Program-made: the position numbers and the translations under genes
Assembly (NCBI RefSeq): GCF_036373705.1
Contig: NC_089856.1
Coordinates: forward strand, 13,732,501 to 13,796,500
Reading direction: 5' to 3'
From: Amia ocellicauda
Taxonomy: Eukaryota; Chordata; Actinopteri; Amiiformes; Amiidae
Length of the DNA: 64,000 bases
Part shown: in pieces, positions 1-29,904 of the stretch
How positions within the stretch are numbered: the stretch's first letter is position 1
Layout of the letters: every line of letters starts with the position of its first letter
The notes under the pieces: generated by a model
The model's database searches: none
Told to the model about the DNA's origin: nothing
What the model saw: the letters and a program-made list of their open reading frames with translations, nothing else

Positions 1-28
1 CTTCCCCTGCCTCCTCTCCTTCTCTCAG

Positions 29-194
29 ATCTCAGAGATGGCGAGGCCCAAGTTCCTGCAGCGCACCCTGGAGGAGCTCTCAGTCGGGACGTTCGAGCAC
101 ATCGCCGTGGTGCACCCGGCCACGCCCCTCTACACCGCGCTGGGCATCTTTGTGGAGCAGCGGGTCTCCGCCCTGCCCGTGGTCGACGACAAGG
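29..194 (+). CDS. PRKAG1: PRKAG1 exon, start of CBS3
   Basis: The acceptor AG is at 27-28 and the donor GT at 195-196, with one base carried into the next exon. It encodes ISEMARPKF through [11 protein letters not shown]. The first three codons match the human ITEF region, so the exon begins upstream of the ATG at 38, which is an internal methionine and not a start. Confidence 0.9.
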
Positions 195-996
195 GTGAGG
201 AGGGGGGTGCTTTAACCCTTTACACTTAGGGAATGGGCTGTCTTTGGTTGTGCAGTTTGGGTCTGATGAGGGTAGGGTGAGGGCAATTGTGTGTTTTTGT
301 TGTGGGGTGGTTCTGTCTAGATGGGGTGGTTATTCTAATTTCTCTGTTTCTGCTCTCTCCCAGGGCGAGTCGTGGACATTTACTCCAAGTTTGATGTGAT
401 AGTAAGTGTTGCTCTCAGTGATGTGTGAGAGAGTCGGTGTGACAGTCAGTTTGTGTGTCTGTGTCAGTGCTCAGTGCTGTGTTGTTGCTGCAGAACCTGG
501 CTGCAGAGAAGACGTACAACAACCTGGACGTGACGGTGACGCGGGCACTGCAGCACCGATCGCAGTACTTCGAGGGTGTGCTCAAGTGCTACGGGCATGA
601 CACGCTGGAGGCCGTCATCAACCGGCTGGTGGAGGCGGAGGTATGCGTACGTGCACACGCGCACACACACACACAGACGCATATACAGACAGACAGACGG
701 GCATCACGCAAGACACAAACAGATAATAACACTCCCTGTCTCTCCCTCCCCAGGTCCACAGGCTGGTGGTGGTGGATGAGAACGAGGTGGTGAGGGGCAT
801 AGTGTCTCTGTCTGACATCCTGCAGGCGCTGGTGCTCACAGTGGGAGGTGAGTGCAGAATCAGTCAATAACAAAGGCACACAGACCAGAACCTTATACTA
901 ATTCATAGGAAACAAGTTTAAATGCAGATATGATTTGTTACCTCAAAAGTGACCTCTCTCTCTCTCCCTCTCCCTGCAGGGACAAAAGATGACTGA
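29..996 (+). CDS. PRKAG1: PRKAG1, AMPK gamma-1 subunit, 3' part (five exons)
   Basis: Exons 29-194, 364-401, 494-640, 754-847 and 980-996 join in frame to 153 codons plus TGA; the gene starts before the window. The product is the C-terminal half of the AMP-activated protein kinase gamma subunit, which binds AMP/ADP/ATP through paired CBS domains and controls the kinase in the cytosol and nucleus. The visible part covers CBS3 and CBS4. By alignment from memory, the aspartate of SKFDV, the His-Arg of [10 protein letters not shown] and the aspartate of SLSDILQ match human gamma-1 nucleotide-contact residues D245, H298/R299 and D317. [15 protein letters not shown] and [11 protein letters not shown] favour gamma-1 over gamma-2, whose region reads EGVVKCN and DRIVRAEVHRL. 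The tail after LTVGG is very short (TKDD), as in gamma-1. Introns are compact, 92-169 bp. Identity of the family is secure; the gamma-1 choice is strong. Confidence 0.93.
364..401 (+). CDS. PRKAG1: PRKAG1 exon, SKFDV segment
   Basis: A 38-bp exon too short to stand out as an ORF. It completes the split Gly codon and encodes [12 protein letters not shown], then a GTAAGT donor. The Asp corresponds to a ligand-contact residue of the family. Confidence 0.9.
494..640 (+). CDS. PRKAG1: PRKAG1 exon, CBS3-CBS4 linker and CBS4 start
   Basis: It follows TTGCTGCAG and encodes [13 protein letters not shown] through NRLVEAE, ending phase 0 before a GTATGC donor. This is the most diagnostic exon for gamma-1. 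Confidence 0.93.
754..847 (+). CDS. PRKAG1: PRKAG1 exon, CBS4 core
   Basis: Acceptor CCCCAG, donor GTGAGT. It encodes [13 protein letters not shown] and [14 protein letters not shown] and carries one base into the last exon. Confidence 0.93.
980..996 (+). CDS. PRKAG1: PRKAG1 terminal coding exon
   Basis: After CCCTGCAG the reading frame gives G-T-K-D-D and TGA at 994-996. The human protein ends in the same place with GEKKP, so the short charged tail fits. Confidence 0.85.
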
Positions 997-1566
997 TGGC
1001 GGAGGGACACAGGAGGGAGGGAGTGGGAGACCGGGGTGCCAGGAATGACAATAGCAGGAGGGGTAGAGGTTAGACAGGCATTCGTCAAAGTCCCCCTTCA
1101 CTTTGTCCCTGCCCTCCCAACACACACACAGCCCCCCCAACACTCCCTATCTCAACCCCCCCCCCCCCGGGGAAGGTGGAAACCCACCACTCTGTGGGCT
1201 GCAAATACCACCCTCAAGGACTGTGACATTCAGAGCTGAGCCGGTCCGGTCCAGACCAAATCAATTCAGCATTTCATTTGGATTGATTGTTTGGGGGGGT
1301 AATCATGTGATTCCCTCTTTCGCTTTCACTCTTCATTTGTGCTATCCTGTCTGCTCGGTCAGGGGGCCTAGGACCTGGACTCTGTGCACTTCAGACAGCT
1401 GAACCGGCAGCACATCCCGCTGGGCACAAACCGACACTGCCCTCTGTGTCTGGCCTTATGGACCTATATGAACATAGATACTTAAGATGTTTTTCACAGA
1501 TTGTAGCAATAGTCTTGAAAGAGGTAAAGTTGCACCCAGATTTACTTACCAAGATAATTATAAATT

Positions 1567-1597
<31 letters not shown>

Positions 1598-2325
1598 ATA
1601 TCTCATTAGTTCTCTTGTCCTACTCCATTCCTTACTCTTAGATCATTATTTTTACTACCACTTTATCCTAATTTAAGTTCTATATCAGGTCTTTATGAGC
1701 CTGGTTGGTGTGTGTGTGTCTTTTGTACGTCTCTGCGTGCCAGTTTGTGTGTGTGTGTTCATGTTGGGGACAGACAAATGCAAGCAAACAAGAAAAAACA
1801 AGAAAAGGGATCTTAATATTTTGGCCCAATACCTCCCAGCTGCTCTCAGCTCCTCTTTGGGCCCAGCAGCCAATTTGGAGCATCTGCTTCTCTTTCCCGC
1901 TGTCCTTGTTTCTGTACATCTTTCAGCCATACTGCACTTCCTTATTACGGCATAATATGAATTAAAATAATCAAAAATAAAGTCCTTGTGTGGGGCTGGT
2001 CTCGTGAGGGCCTGGCTGCCCACTCACCCTGGGTTAATGTCCAGTGCAGGGTGCTTCACTGAGACCTAAACTATGACCCTGCAGACCGAGACGAGTGGGT
2101 GGGTATTTTGTTTTAATTTGATATGTGAAGCTGCCTCAAAGCAGGGAAGTGATGTGGTCACTTCACACAGTTATCAATTATAAATGCTGTTTTACTTTAA
2201 TTAGACTTGATTTTTGAAGACATACAGGTATATATTATATACAGTTTTGTTTCTTTTCTATTCATGCTGTACATGTCATTTTTATCTTGAGCATGAGCAA
2301 TAAACTGTATTTATTTTAGCTGCCT
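997..2325 (+). other. PRKAG1: PRKAG1 3' UTR
   Basis: Non-coding sequence from the stop to the first good poly(A) signal. It holds an (AT)n tract near 1570-1597 and GT/AC-rich patches. The end is placed about 20 bases after the AATAAA at 2299; no transcript evidence is available. Confidence 0.6.
2299..2304 (+). promoter_or_regulatory. PRKAG1: Poly(A) signal of PRKAG1
   Basis: A canonical AATAAA in AT-rich sequence, followed by a T/G-rich stretch (GTCTTTGTGGGATGG) suited to cleavage-factor binding. It is the first canonical signal well placed after the stop codon. Confidence 0.6.
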
Positions 2326-2633
2326 TTGTCTTTGTGGGATGGTTTCGTGGGCTTCTCCAGATTGCTGCAGTTTGGCTCAGTGGATGTGACTGCCCTCTTT
2401 ACAGCTAAATAAGTACATAAATGATCAGTTTGTGTGTGTAATTGTAGAGTATAAAGTAATTAGCATATTTGAACTTACAGCTTTTGCCTGTACCATTTAA
2501 ACCCAATTAGAGCCAAATAACAATTAAATAGTGTGGCATTAAACCCACCCCAGGTATCAACTGGAAATAAACCAAGCACACAGCTCAAAACAGCAAGAAA
2601 TCATACCAGCCAAGTATATTAGAAAAAAAAATG

Positions 2634-5600
2634 TATTTAATTGCTGTATATCACCTATATACAGGTTTGCAAACGGTTCCTGAAAGTGTTTATGTTGTCA
2701 AAGATGGTTTGTCAGTGTTTTCTCCAGCTGTACACAGAGGCTGGTGGGGGGGTGCGAGTGGGAGGGGGGGGCAGGAGGACAGAAAAGAACAGCACGCTTT
2801 CAGTGTAAAGCAGTTTCAGACTTTCTAAGCCATGCTCTCCGCACCCTGGCCCAGCAGAGGCAGCGGTCTCTCCTTCAGAGTCACTCCAAACCCACCAAGA
2901 GGACACAGTGCCACTAATGAGAAGGGAGAGGGACGTCTCTCCAGGACCAGGGCTGCATCGTCGCACACGGCCATCACCTGTCATAAACATGACGGGTCTC
3001 TGAAACTTTAAAACTCCCCCTCGCCCATTACAGCAGAGCACCCAGCAGTGCCATCCCCGCACCACGATGGCTGCACCCAGTCACGCTAGCAGCAAGTTTC
3101 GGGAAAAGAAAAGTATATACACACACACTCACTGTCCTCAGAACAAAAAAAAAATACACATGTAAAATCAGGGTCAGAATAATAAGGATGAAAAAAATAT
3201 ATATATATTACCCTTTCAGGTCTTTTTATGTCTTTTCTCTCAACAGGATTAACAGTAGTTCAGTTGTGGCAATCCCAGTCCTAATCCTACCCAGTTTCAT
3301 TAAGATCAGCTACCATTTCACACAGCCCCTCTTCAGAAGCCTGATGAGTCGCACACACCGACACCGCAACACATCGCCTGTATGTCGACTGCGACTGTGT
3401 TTTAGTACAGAGAGACTGCTCAGATGAACCTGCACCCAATACACTACACTGAGGCTTGGCTGATAAATAGAGAGAAACTAGAGTACACATAACGCTCTAG
3501 TTAATGTGTCCGCATATCATTTATTTAACATTTTAAAGGGTGCTGCTACTTCTGCGACTCCACAGAAATCAAGATGCATTCACATACACGTTTGCGTGTG
3601 CCTCACTTGCCCAACGCCTACCCTCCCCCTGGCTGCCACGGACAGAATTAAAAATGAGAATCCAGTGTCCCTCAGGTCAAGCTTCTGCAGTGGGAGCTAC
3701 AGATGTGTGTATTAAAAAACAAAGTATTCACACATACTTACATACATACATATACAAGTACTTATTCAGTATAATGCATTTTCTAAATACTGTACATGTG
3801 ATGCAGAGGGTCAGCCCAAATGGGTCCAGCATAGTCTTCTGCTTTTGCTTTATTTATAGTTTTTCTAGTGCTCTTCCCACATCTCCTGCAGAGAGGACAT
3901 GACTGAGCATCACTGCTCCTAACAAAGACTGCTCTGAGGAGACTAACTCACCTGTACCAATTCTGATCAAATTAAATTAAAAATAAAAACAGCAGGTTTT
4001 AAAACCCTCACGGAGGAGAAAAATAATAAATTAGATCAGAGACACTTTGAGATCAAGAACAGTACCTTCAAGTTTACCCCGTCACTCATGAGATTTAAAA
4101 GGAAATATAAAATAATGAATCATTCAAATTAAAATACCCACAAAATAAAATACAGCAGATCAGTTTTTTGTAGAGAGGAAAATTAAAAAACCATTAAAAA
4201 TATTGAACAACCACATTATTAATATTATCAACATCAAAAAAAGAAATGTACAACTTATTTACATTTTGCATATAAAGGAGGTAATGTTTTTCACTCAGGG
4301 AGTTGTGTGTGTGTGTGTGTGCGGGGGGGTAAGTTACCTCCGAAAGAGAGGGGTGTGTAAAGAAAGGGGATAGGATGGGGGAGGGGTTGAGAAATGTCCC
4401 AAACATTTGAAATTGGGAAGAAAAATCCAGTTTGACTCAAGACCTCAGCCCCGAGAATCCAGTCTTTCAGTGTTCACAGCTCAGTTAATTAATGGATTCA
4501 CTAATTAAGGACCAATTAAGTAATTGGTAAACTCCAAGACCATAGTTATCAACTCTGCAGGGTCCCCTGTAAAAAAACGTAGTTGGGGGGAGTGTAAGAC
4601 TACAGTCCCACCACCAGGGGGAAGCGTTTTCACATTCAGACGTACAGCTCTGGTCAATTGCAACCAAAATATAAGCAATTCCTTAGGGCAACGTAAAAAC
4701 GTACCATTCGTCCATTCAGCAGGGCAGCGCTAGAGACACGGGGGACAAGACTTTTACAGCATTTACACCAGTGTGTTTATCTTTGAAACCTCCAGTTTTC
4801 CACATTAAGGGATTCTTTGTAATCTGGGTTAAATCTCCCACAAACAACCACTTTGCCTGGGGAAAAATAAATAAATAAATAAAACCAACGAAAGGGGGAT
4901 CAGAGGATCAATGTTTTGATTTCAAGTGCTTGGAGGAGGGAGATGCGGGGGGGCGGGGGGAAGAAACACAAACATGCATTCTTTTTACATATATAAAAAA
5001 ACAAAAACACAAAGAAGAGTATTTAGTCCATAATGCAGTGTTGGGGTATTGTGGTTTTTGTGCTTAGTGTTTTTCTTTTCATTTCACAGATGTCTTGTTT
5101 CAAGGTTGCTCATTTTCAATTCAGCAGGGTTGTGTGGGTAATAATAATAATAATAATACGATCATCATGACATTTGCCTGCCAGTATAAATCAGGTGTCG
5201 GTTACTTGGACGTTTGCAAACAACTTAATCAAACAAAAAGAGAATTAACTATAAAATTCCAGCAGAATCGCCCTCAGACAGTCCCTCTCAATCTCTGCGT
5301 ACGAGCAACCCTGCAGGACTGCACTCACACCCAGGGAAAATACATTCAGAACTAGGAATTCAAATTCAAAATTAAATTCAAAATTATTTTACCCCCCCAA
5401 CCCAACACCGTACTACATATCTAACCTGGTTAAGGGTCAACCTCCTACTCTATACGTCAACTGCACCCCACGATGTGACAGCAGTGGGTGGGAGCCCTAA
5501 GGGAGAGCAGATCTGACAGACGGATAATAAATTAAAGTCTAAAACAAAAAACCTATAACTGTACAAAGAGAAACAAACAAACAAAAGTGGGCAGTGGAAA

Positions 5601-5810
5601 GGGCAGGGGATGGAGGAGGGACTGGGCAGGCCTGGGGGGCAGGGGAAGGGGTTAACTCAGTAGTTTTGGCTAAAATCATTGAGGTAGTCACAGCTCGAAG
5701 AGTTTGTGGCTTTACATCTGGCACGCGTCTCCCGATCCTCGCTTCGTCTTCCGCCACGCCTCCGTCCACTGTCGTTGTGCGTTCCGCGCCCCTCTCTCTC
5801 CCTCTCCCGC
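2634..5810 (-). other. ACVR1B: ACVR1B 3' UTR (limit uncertain)
   Basis: No coding sequence is visible here. Candidate poly(A) signals on the minus strand are AATAAA at 3849-3854 and 3520-3525 and ATTAAA at 2634-2639; a UTR of 2-3 kb would resemble mammalian ACVR1B. The sequence is AT-rich with A-tracts and an (AAT)n run near 5140-5157. The farthest candidate comes within about 330 bp of the PRKAG1 poly(A) signal, so the two genes converge tightly. Confidence 0.45.
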
Positions 5811-18660
<12,850 letters not shown>

Positions 18661-19000
18661 GACTGCACAATTCCCATCGCTTTGCATTGATACATACAAC
18701 AACAACGCAAAAAACCCCAAAGTGTGATCTTGACAAGGAAGCCAGACCTCAACCCCCCGCACACACACGCACACACGCACACGCACACACCACCCGTCAG
18801 CCAGGCAGACAGACCGAGACGCGGTTAAAGGGGCGTGCATCTTAAAGGGGACGGGCGGTTCGGTGTTTTTGTTGTGGGTGCAGGGAGAGCACGAGCATGG
18901 CTTTTGTGCTGATTCTTTTTTAGGCGACAGAAATTGCAGCAGGGACGGGATGGGAAGGGTGAACTAATGTATGCACCGTGTTTATGGGGTTAGTTGCAAC
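18661..19000 (-). promoter_or_regulatory. ACVR1B: Probable ACVR1B 5' UTR and promoter region
   Basis: Sequence just upstream of the ACVR1B start. It contains an (AC)n tract (18760-18790) and a GC-richer patch with a GGGGACGGGCGG box near 18846. CpGs are more frequent here and in the first 250 bp of intron 1 than in the surrounding DNA. No start site can be placed. Confidence 0.4.
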
Positions 19001-19366
19001 GATATCATTCTAGTAATTATTGTGGCTTGTACTATGGTCTTCTTTTTGTCCCAAGTGCGTTTATGGTTAAGTATGAAGCTCGTTTTGGCATTTCTGGTGT
19101 ATCGTTCATTGTGCCACATTGTGTTCCTCTGTATACACCATTGTATTGTGCTCAGCTTTGTGATGTCACTTCGACACTTATAACTTTTTTTTACACGCGA
19201 CTTGTCAACCAAACAAACATAGCAAACACCATATTCTCTCTGTCCTTGTAGATCCGAGTTCACCTTAATTCAATAAATTAACTTTTCTCTCAATACTTTT
19301 TTTTAAAAATCATTGAAAGACGAATTAACTTACACCATATGTTTAAACAGGTATGTTTGAAATGCA

Positions 19367-19370
19367 TGTC

Positions 19371-19415
<45 letters not shown>
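19367..19415. repeat. (TTA)n microsatellite
   Basis: About 16 perfect TTA units. Confidence 0.95.
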
Positions 19416-19419
<4 letters not shown>

Positions 19420-19669
19420 ATATTGGTGGTTGATTATTTTCTTATGGTCATGACTAATGCGGTGGTCCAGAGCTCCAGTCTGTGCACTCCGGGCAAAGGG
19501 GGCGGTCAGCTCTTTGACTCCTGTGGTTTCCTCCCCCACACCTCACGCCTCTCACAATGGAGCTCGACCGCATGCCGGTCATTCAGAGGCAGAGTCGCCC
19601 TGCTCTCCCAGGCCTCCCATCGCCTGGACTGCGGTTTCTCTCCCTGTCCCGCTCCCCCCTCCCCCTCTC

Positions 19670-20045
19670 TCTATACACACAATCTCTCTCTGTCTCTAAT
19701 ACACACACACAATCTCTCTCATACACACTACACCACACACACAATTTCTCTGTCTCTTATACACACACTAACAGTCTCTCTCTGTCTCTCTTATACACAT
19801 TACACACAATCTCGCTCTGTCTCTTATGCACACTACACACACACACAATCTCTCCCCCTCTCTCTTATATACACACATTCTCTCTCTTATACACACTACA
19901 TACATACACGATCTCACTCCGTCTCTCATACACACACACACACACACAATCTCTCTTATACACACTACATACACAATCTGTTTCTGTCATACACACTACA
20001 CACCCACATACAATCTCTCTCTTATACACCTCTCACACACACAGA
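19670..20045. repeat. TCTCTTATACACAC minisatellite
   Basis: Imperfect tandem array with units of about 25-35 bp built from CTCTCT, TATACACAC, TACACACAC and AATCTCTCT. It gives long false open frames rich in HTHTH and SLSL. Confidence 0.9.
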
Positions 20046-20358
20046 CTCTGGCCCGGCCGGTTAGAGATGTAGCATCGGGGTCGCCGTGGTCAGGGTCTCT
20101 CCCCTCCGCCGGGTTCAGCGATTTGCACCGCACGTACTGCGTAAACCAGGTGTGACTCACGTCCTTATTGCGCCAGTCGGATAAACCGATTGCGAAATAG
20201 GTAGTGTTGTGTACGTGGGTGATACAGAATAAGTACGTCTACAGATAGTCTTTTTACATCCTTCCGTGGAACAGATTGCACAGAAATTAAAAACTAAACC
20301 ACAGCAATAAAAAGATCAGTGTTTGCCAGTCTCTCTTTGTGAAGATTAAAATAATCCA

Positions 20359-20398
20359 CAGGCTGCATAGTAACAACACAGGCTGCATAGTAACAACA
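20359..20398. repeat. 20-bp tandem duplication
   Basis: Two exact adjacent copies of CAGGCTGCATAGTAACAACA. Confidence 0.9.
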
Positions 20399-23300
20399 CC
20401 AGGAATCACCAGCACGCAGGTGTTGGAATGTCCCTGCCTTAACAACCCCCCAACCTCCCCCATATAGATTTGTGTACAATAAAAGAGACAGGGGACATTC
20501 CAAAATCTGTCAACAGTCAGGGTATTGTTAGCACACTGGTAGAAGGGAGAGTCAGGGTGCGGATTCACAGCACCTTACAAAATCTTCAACTGACACCAAT
20601 AATAACCCCCCCAGCTTTCTCTTCCACATCTGTGCTCCCCCTGTTACTCTAAAAGGAGACCAATTTGCAGTGCGTGGGGACAGTTCGTCTTCGTTTACAC
20701 ACTCAAAACCACTCTCCGAGAGCCCGCCACGAGGACAGGAGAAGACAGGCCCTGATATCAGTTCCTGGCTCTACCTGGGACACAGCAGCGGCACCACCAG
20801 GAATATAACGCTGGCAAGGTGTGGCAAGGAACAGGCCGTGTCACTGAGTCATGCTCCGGAGAGCTGGGAAAGTGTCTTGCCTCATTCAGCAGCAACTATT
20901 TTCTCAGCAACTATACTCAACCAACCACCCCCCACCTCCTCCTGCCAAACACACACCCACACAGATACACAGACAGAGACTGACACGTCCACATCCCCAC
21001 AGACACAAACAGACACTCGAGAACCACCCCACTACGCAACGCTGAAGGACACTGCGCTTTTTCTGGGGCGGGGGGGGGGCAAGAACCAAGAATTAACTGC
21101 TTCTAGTGCTTAGCTTTGTGTTGGATGATACAGACAGAAACCAAACTCCTGTGTATGGGGCTGCAGAATCACTACACAAAGTTGTGTCCATCTAGCACAA
21201 CAGCTGCACTAAGATACACACATAGCCACCCCCCCCCCCCCAGCTCTGGGAGTGTCTGTGGTTCCCAGACAAATCCATTCATTTGTACTCACAGCTCCCC
21301 CACCAGCCGGCCCCGTCCTAACTCTGACCAAAAGTCTGCCAGTAACCCCTCCTGACTAACCACAGCACTCACCACAGCTCTAATCACATTGACAACCACA
21401 ATCAGAGCTGCGCTGTAACCCAAAACTGCCCCCAGACCACAGCCTTCACCCAACCAGGCCAGAACCGGGACCCTAAACTGCACAACTAGCTCAAACCCAG
21501 GGGGGTCCATCTCACTTCCAAAAAGGGGGGTGCTTTGTTTTGTGGTGTTGTTCCAACTGGAGCCTTCTCAAAAACACTAAGCAAATTGAATTATTTTCTC
21601 ACATTGTTTTGACAATTAATTATTATTATTTATATTTTTAATAACAGCCAAAAAAGCTTAAAGGCAATTTACACTCAACATGTTTTCAAGCCTGGGGAAG
21701 GAAGTGTAGAAAATAAACAAAACATACAAACAATCACAAAGCTTTAACTGTTCAGGTTAACAAGACAGCTGGAAGTCACTGTTTGCTCTCAAGCCCTCCC
21801 CCTCCTCAGGTAAGGGTGATGTTGTAAAAGGGTGTGGGTGAGGGGGCGGGGGTGATAGAGCTTTAATACCCAAACTTGACACAGCAGAAAGGTGGGGCCT
21901 GCTGGTCTGAACAGCCCATGGACGCACAGGCTAACCATGAAGGGCACACATCACTTGCTCTCCCCCCTCCCCTGGCACTTCCTGTTTCTGCCCCATGGAA
22001 CTTTGTATCCATGCCAGGCCCTCCGTCTGGCTCATGACTTCAATTTTGCCGCTCTGTGGGTCCATCTTGTCACTTGTGATCTCCAATTTTCCCTAATTTC
22101 GACTTTACACGCCACTCAGGCTGGACACAAAGAGTGCGTTGTGAGCTGGGGGACGGGGGAAGGGGTGGGATTCAACCCCCGCCTTCCCCCTCTTGTCGTC
22201 ACTAGCCATTTGTTAAACAAATAAATAAGGAGAAAAATTGTTGATTTATTTATTTAAGTTCTTCATTTATTGGAATCACGGTGCTGTCTCAGTGTCATGA
22301 GGTGCCTTGTGGTTTCCATGGCCATCCATGACACCCAAAGCAGAGGATGATCACAGAGTTGGCACCTCAGCACTGGACTGGTCCTTACCAGCTGCAACAA
22401 ACCCAGAACTCTCAGGCAGCCCCCTAGTGCGGATTAAAAATATTCCCAATGGCAACACAGTACAATGCTGAGTGCTGCCCCCTAGAGGTTCCTGATGTAC
22501 TACACTGAATTAGACCACCAAGTTCGTTAAGGATTTATTGGACTGACTCAAGGTACAAGGTATAATAATAAAAAACAATAATTGGGATTAGCTCTCATAC
22601 AAATAATAACAATAGTACTAACAACAACATCAACAACAATGATAATACTACTTTAAGACAAACTGTCTCACACACCAAACTTAAGGGGACACATGCTCAT
22701 CTCAAAGACAGACAGAGACAGGGCCCTGCACAGCTGTTCTCTAGAGAGAGAGACAGCACACAGACAGGCACAGCATCCCCTCCCACACACTCTCCTCCCT
22801 TTTATCACTCTTTTATAAATAACCCACCTTCACTCAAAGGCCAGACTGCAGCTTTGAAGGAGTCTGAGACCTCCGCACCCACCCACACAGTCTCTCTCTC
22901 TCATATACATTTTATCTTTCTTTCTCTCACAAACCATCTCTCTCTCACACACATTATTTCACTCTCTCTCTCTCTCTCTCTCACACACACAAATGAAATC
23001 ATTGTATTTCAGAAGCCAGACCAGTCCACAATCCAATCAATACTGCAACAAACATATGAATAATGGGAAGCAAAAGCTACATTCCTGTTTTTTACATCAC
23101 AAACGTAAAATAGAAATATGCATAGAACTTAATTCCAGAGTCGTGTTTTGATCGTGTCAGTGTGCGGTGAAGGAATGCAGATGTATAACTGATCCCGAAT
23201 GAGTGACTATGTGTGCAATGCAATTCAGACACAGGCTGAGGAATTTCACAGCTGACAGGATAGAGCAGTTGAATCAGTAAAACAGTGCAGTATCTGCTGC

Positions 23301-23517
23301 ACTCTAGTGTGTACACTGGGTAACTACACCTTGAGATAATATAATGGGTTCTCCGACCTACAGGACATTAAATTGCTGATGCAGGACTTATTTTTTATAT
23401 GAACTATTAAAACAGGGAATATTTTCCCTTTGATGGTTCCATTAATTTTTTTCTTGGCTGTTAAATAAGAAAACACATTCTGTTAAAGTGGACAACACTT
23501 AAAATAAGGGTTTAAGA

Positions 23518-24442
23518 TTTATTATTATTGTTAACTAATTAACAAATCTGTCTGCATTTGTTTTTAAACAAAATAAGTGTATATTTTGATGCTTGAGTGA
23601 GGAAGCAAAATTCTGCACTATACAGGGTAACGTTTGATTAGGAAAATATCAATAATACCAATACTACTAGTAATATATATAATCTCTCTCTCTCTATATA
23701 TATATATCTATACATAAATGTCACTGTACTTAAACAGTGAATAAACTTAAGGCATTAAAGAAAGTAATCATAGACTGGTACAAAATATGAGAAGAAAGTG
23801 AAAGTGCTTTTCACTGTAAATACAGGTCAGTTCCTATGTGGAGAGGAGGACCTGCTAGTGAACAAAACAATACACAGAGCATAAAAACAGGCATCCTCCT
23901 ACCAAATACAAATGATAAAAAACGATAGACTTGAGCAAATAGTGTGCAGCTGATCCCAGTTACACTGACCAAGAGACAGCAGGTCACAATCCCTTTGGCC
24001 CAGAGGCCCAGACAGAAGGACAGAGAGATGGAGACAGAGACAGAGATACAGGGACACAGAGACCGAGACACAAAGGCACAGAGACACAGACAGACACGAA
24101 GGCACAGAGACAGAGAGATGGAGACAGAGACACAGAGATGAAGGCACAGTGACAAGGAGAAACAGGCATGGAGGCACAGAGGCACAAAGACACAGATATA
24201 CATAGGCAAGGAGGCACAGAGACAAGTTTGCTCCCAGTGTGTTTGAGTTCAGGAGACGCCCACACTGACAGAGACAGGCATTCGAGGTCAGTGAGACTGC
24301 TGGGGTTTTGTTGGTCTTGTTGGGCATTTTGTCGGGCATGCAAATCCACACCACCCCCTGCTGGAGAAAATCAGTTCTTCCCACAGCAGGGCAGGTGAGC
24401 AGATCAGCACTGGGAGCTGGGTAAGGAAGTGGTCAGCGTCGT
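23518..24442 (-). other. ACVRL1: ACVRL1 3' UTR (limit uncertain)
   Basis: Non-coding sequence after the ACVRL1 stop. The first minus-strand AATAAA is at 23523-23518, giving a UTR of about 0.9 kb. It includes the CACAGAGACA minisatellite at 24000-24235. Confidence 0.4.
24000..24235. repeat. GACACAGAG minisatellite
   Basis: Irregular tandem array of GAGACAGAGACA and GGCACAGAGACA words, lying in the probable ACVRL1 3' UTR. Confidence 0.85.
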
Positions 24443-28958
<4,516 letters not shown>

Positions 28959-29873
28959 CACTGTGAAAACAAAATCAGGAAATCAGGGTTCATAGTGTCT
29001 GTATCAGATCACCATCACATTTACCACCCTCACCACCCACATCCTGTGTGCCCCCTGGAGTGGCTGAGGGGCATCGACTGACCCCCATCTTTGTCTTTCC
29101 TCCTCCTGCGCAGACTGGGAATGTGGAAAAATAGGGAGGGGACGGGACAGTGATAAGTGGTTACAGCTGAGGACCAGGGAGGGAAGAATAGAGAGAGAAA
29201 GTTGTGGGGCAAAGCTTATGAATGACTGTACTCCTGGCCTGACTGACTTCCTGCCTTCCTGTGAGGCTGAGAGACTGACACACTGAGACACTGGGAGAGA
29301 CTGGGACACTGAGAAACTTGTAATTTGAGAGAATGAGGGACTGGGAGACTGAACTCCTGGTTGCCTTGGTGATGACAGATCCCAATCCAGGGCAGAAAAG
29401 GAGCCATAGCTAAGCCCGTCCCACACAGCCAGCGAGACAGGGGACCAGGCAGGCTGTCTGCCCGTGCCATCTGTTTGCCCTGGCAGGAGGGGGGGGTTAA
29501 AAGCTGTTTGGACTCTTCTTGTATATTGACTTTGGAAAAAAGGAAAATAGACTAAATTGTTCTTGCCCCCAGCACTTGGAGCCGCTCGTGTGTAAACAAT
29601 GCTGTCGGCACTTCCTGCCATTCAGGAGGGCACGCCCGTCTCCGTGGTGACGGGAGCCAGGGGTCGCCGGTCTATTTAGATCTTGGCCAAGATGGGATGT
29701 CACGCACTGAGGCGTGGGGGGGTGGGGGGGCAAGGGATATTTCAGGAGACATGGAGGAGTACTTGTCAAGGACAGACAGACAGACAGACAGTGTATCAGT
29801 CAGTCCCTCACTGCATTGGAATGCGGCCTGCTTCCATGTTGACTAAATATATATTGACTATATATACACATAC

Positions 29874-29902
29874 ATACATACATACATACATACATACATA
29901 CT
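29874..29902. repeat. (CATA)n microsatellite
   Basis: About seven CATA units ending at the TA insertion site of the adjoining Tc1 element. Confidence 0.9.
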
Positions 29903-29904
29903 TA

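Larger units (their letters stand above)
19001..23517. other. Intergenic region between ACVR1B and ACVRL1
   Basis: No exon is supported. It contains a (TTA)n run, a TCTCTTATACACAC minisatellite, a 20-bp tandem duplication at 20359-20398, AC- and C-rich stretches (20900-21240) and AT-rich DNA. The longer open frames are low-complexity Thr/His/Ser/Leu strings from the repeats. Confidence 0.6.

Noticed and set aside
19339-20072. 171- and 241-codon frames with Tyr, His and Thr runs
   Set aside because: They are produced by (TTA)n and the TATACACAC array.
24000-24384. Open frames of 120-160 codons rich in Cys/Leu/Ser
   Set aside because: They arise from the CACAGAGACA array read on the opposite strand and lie in the ACVRL1 3' UTR.
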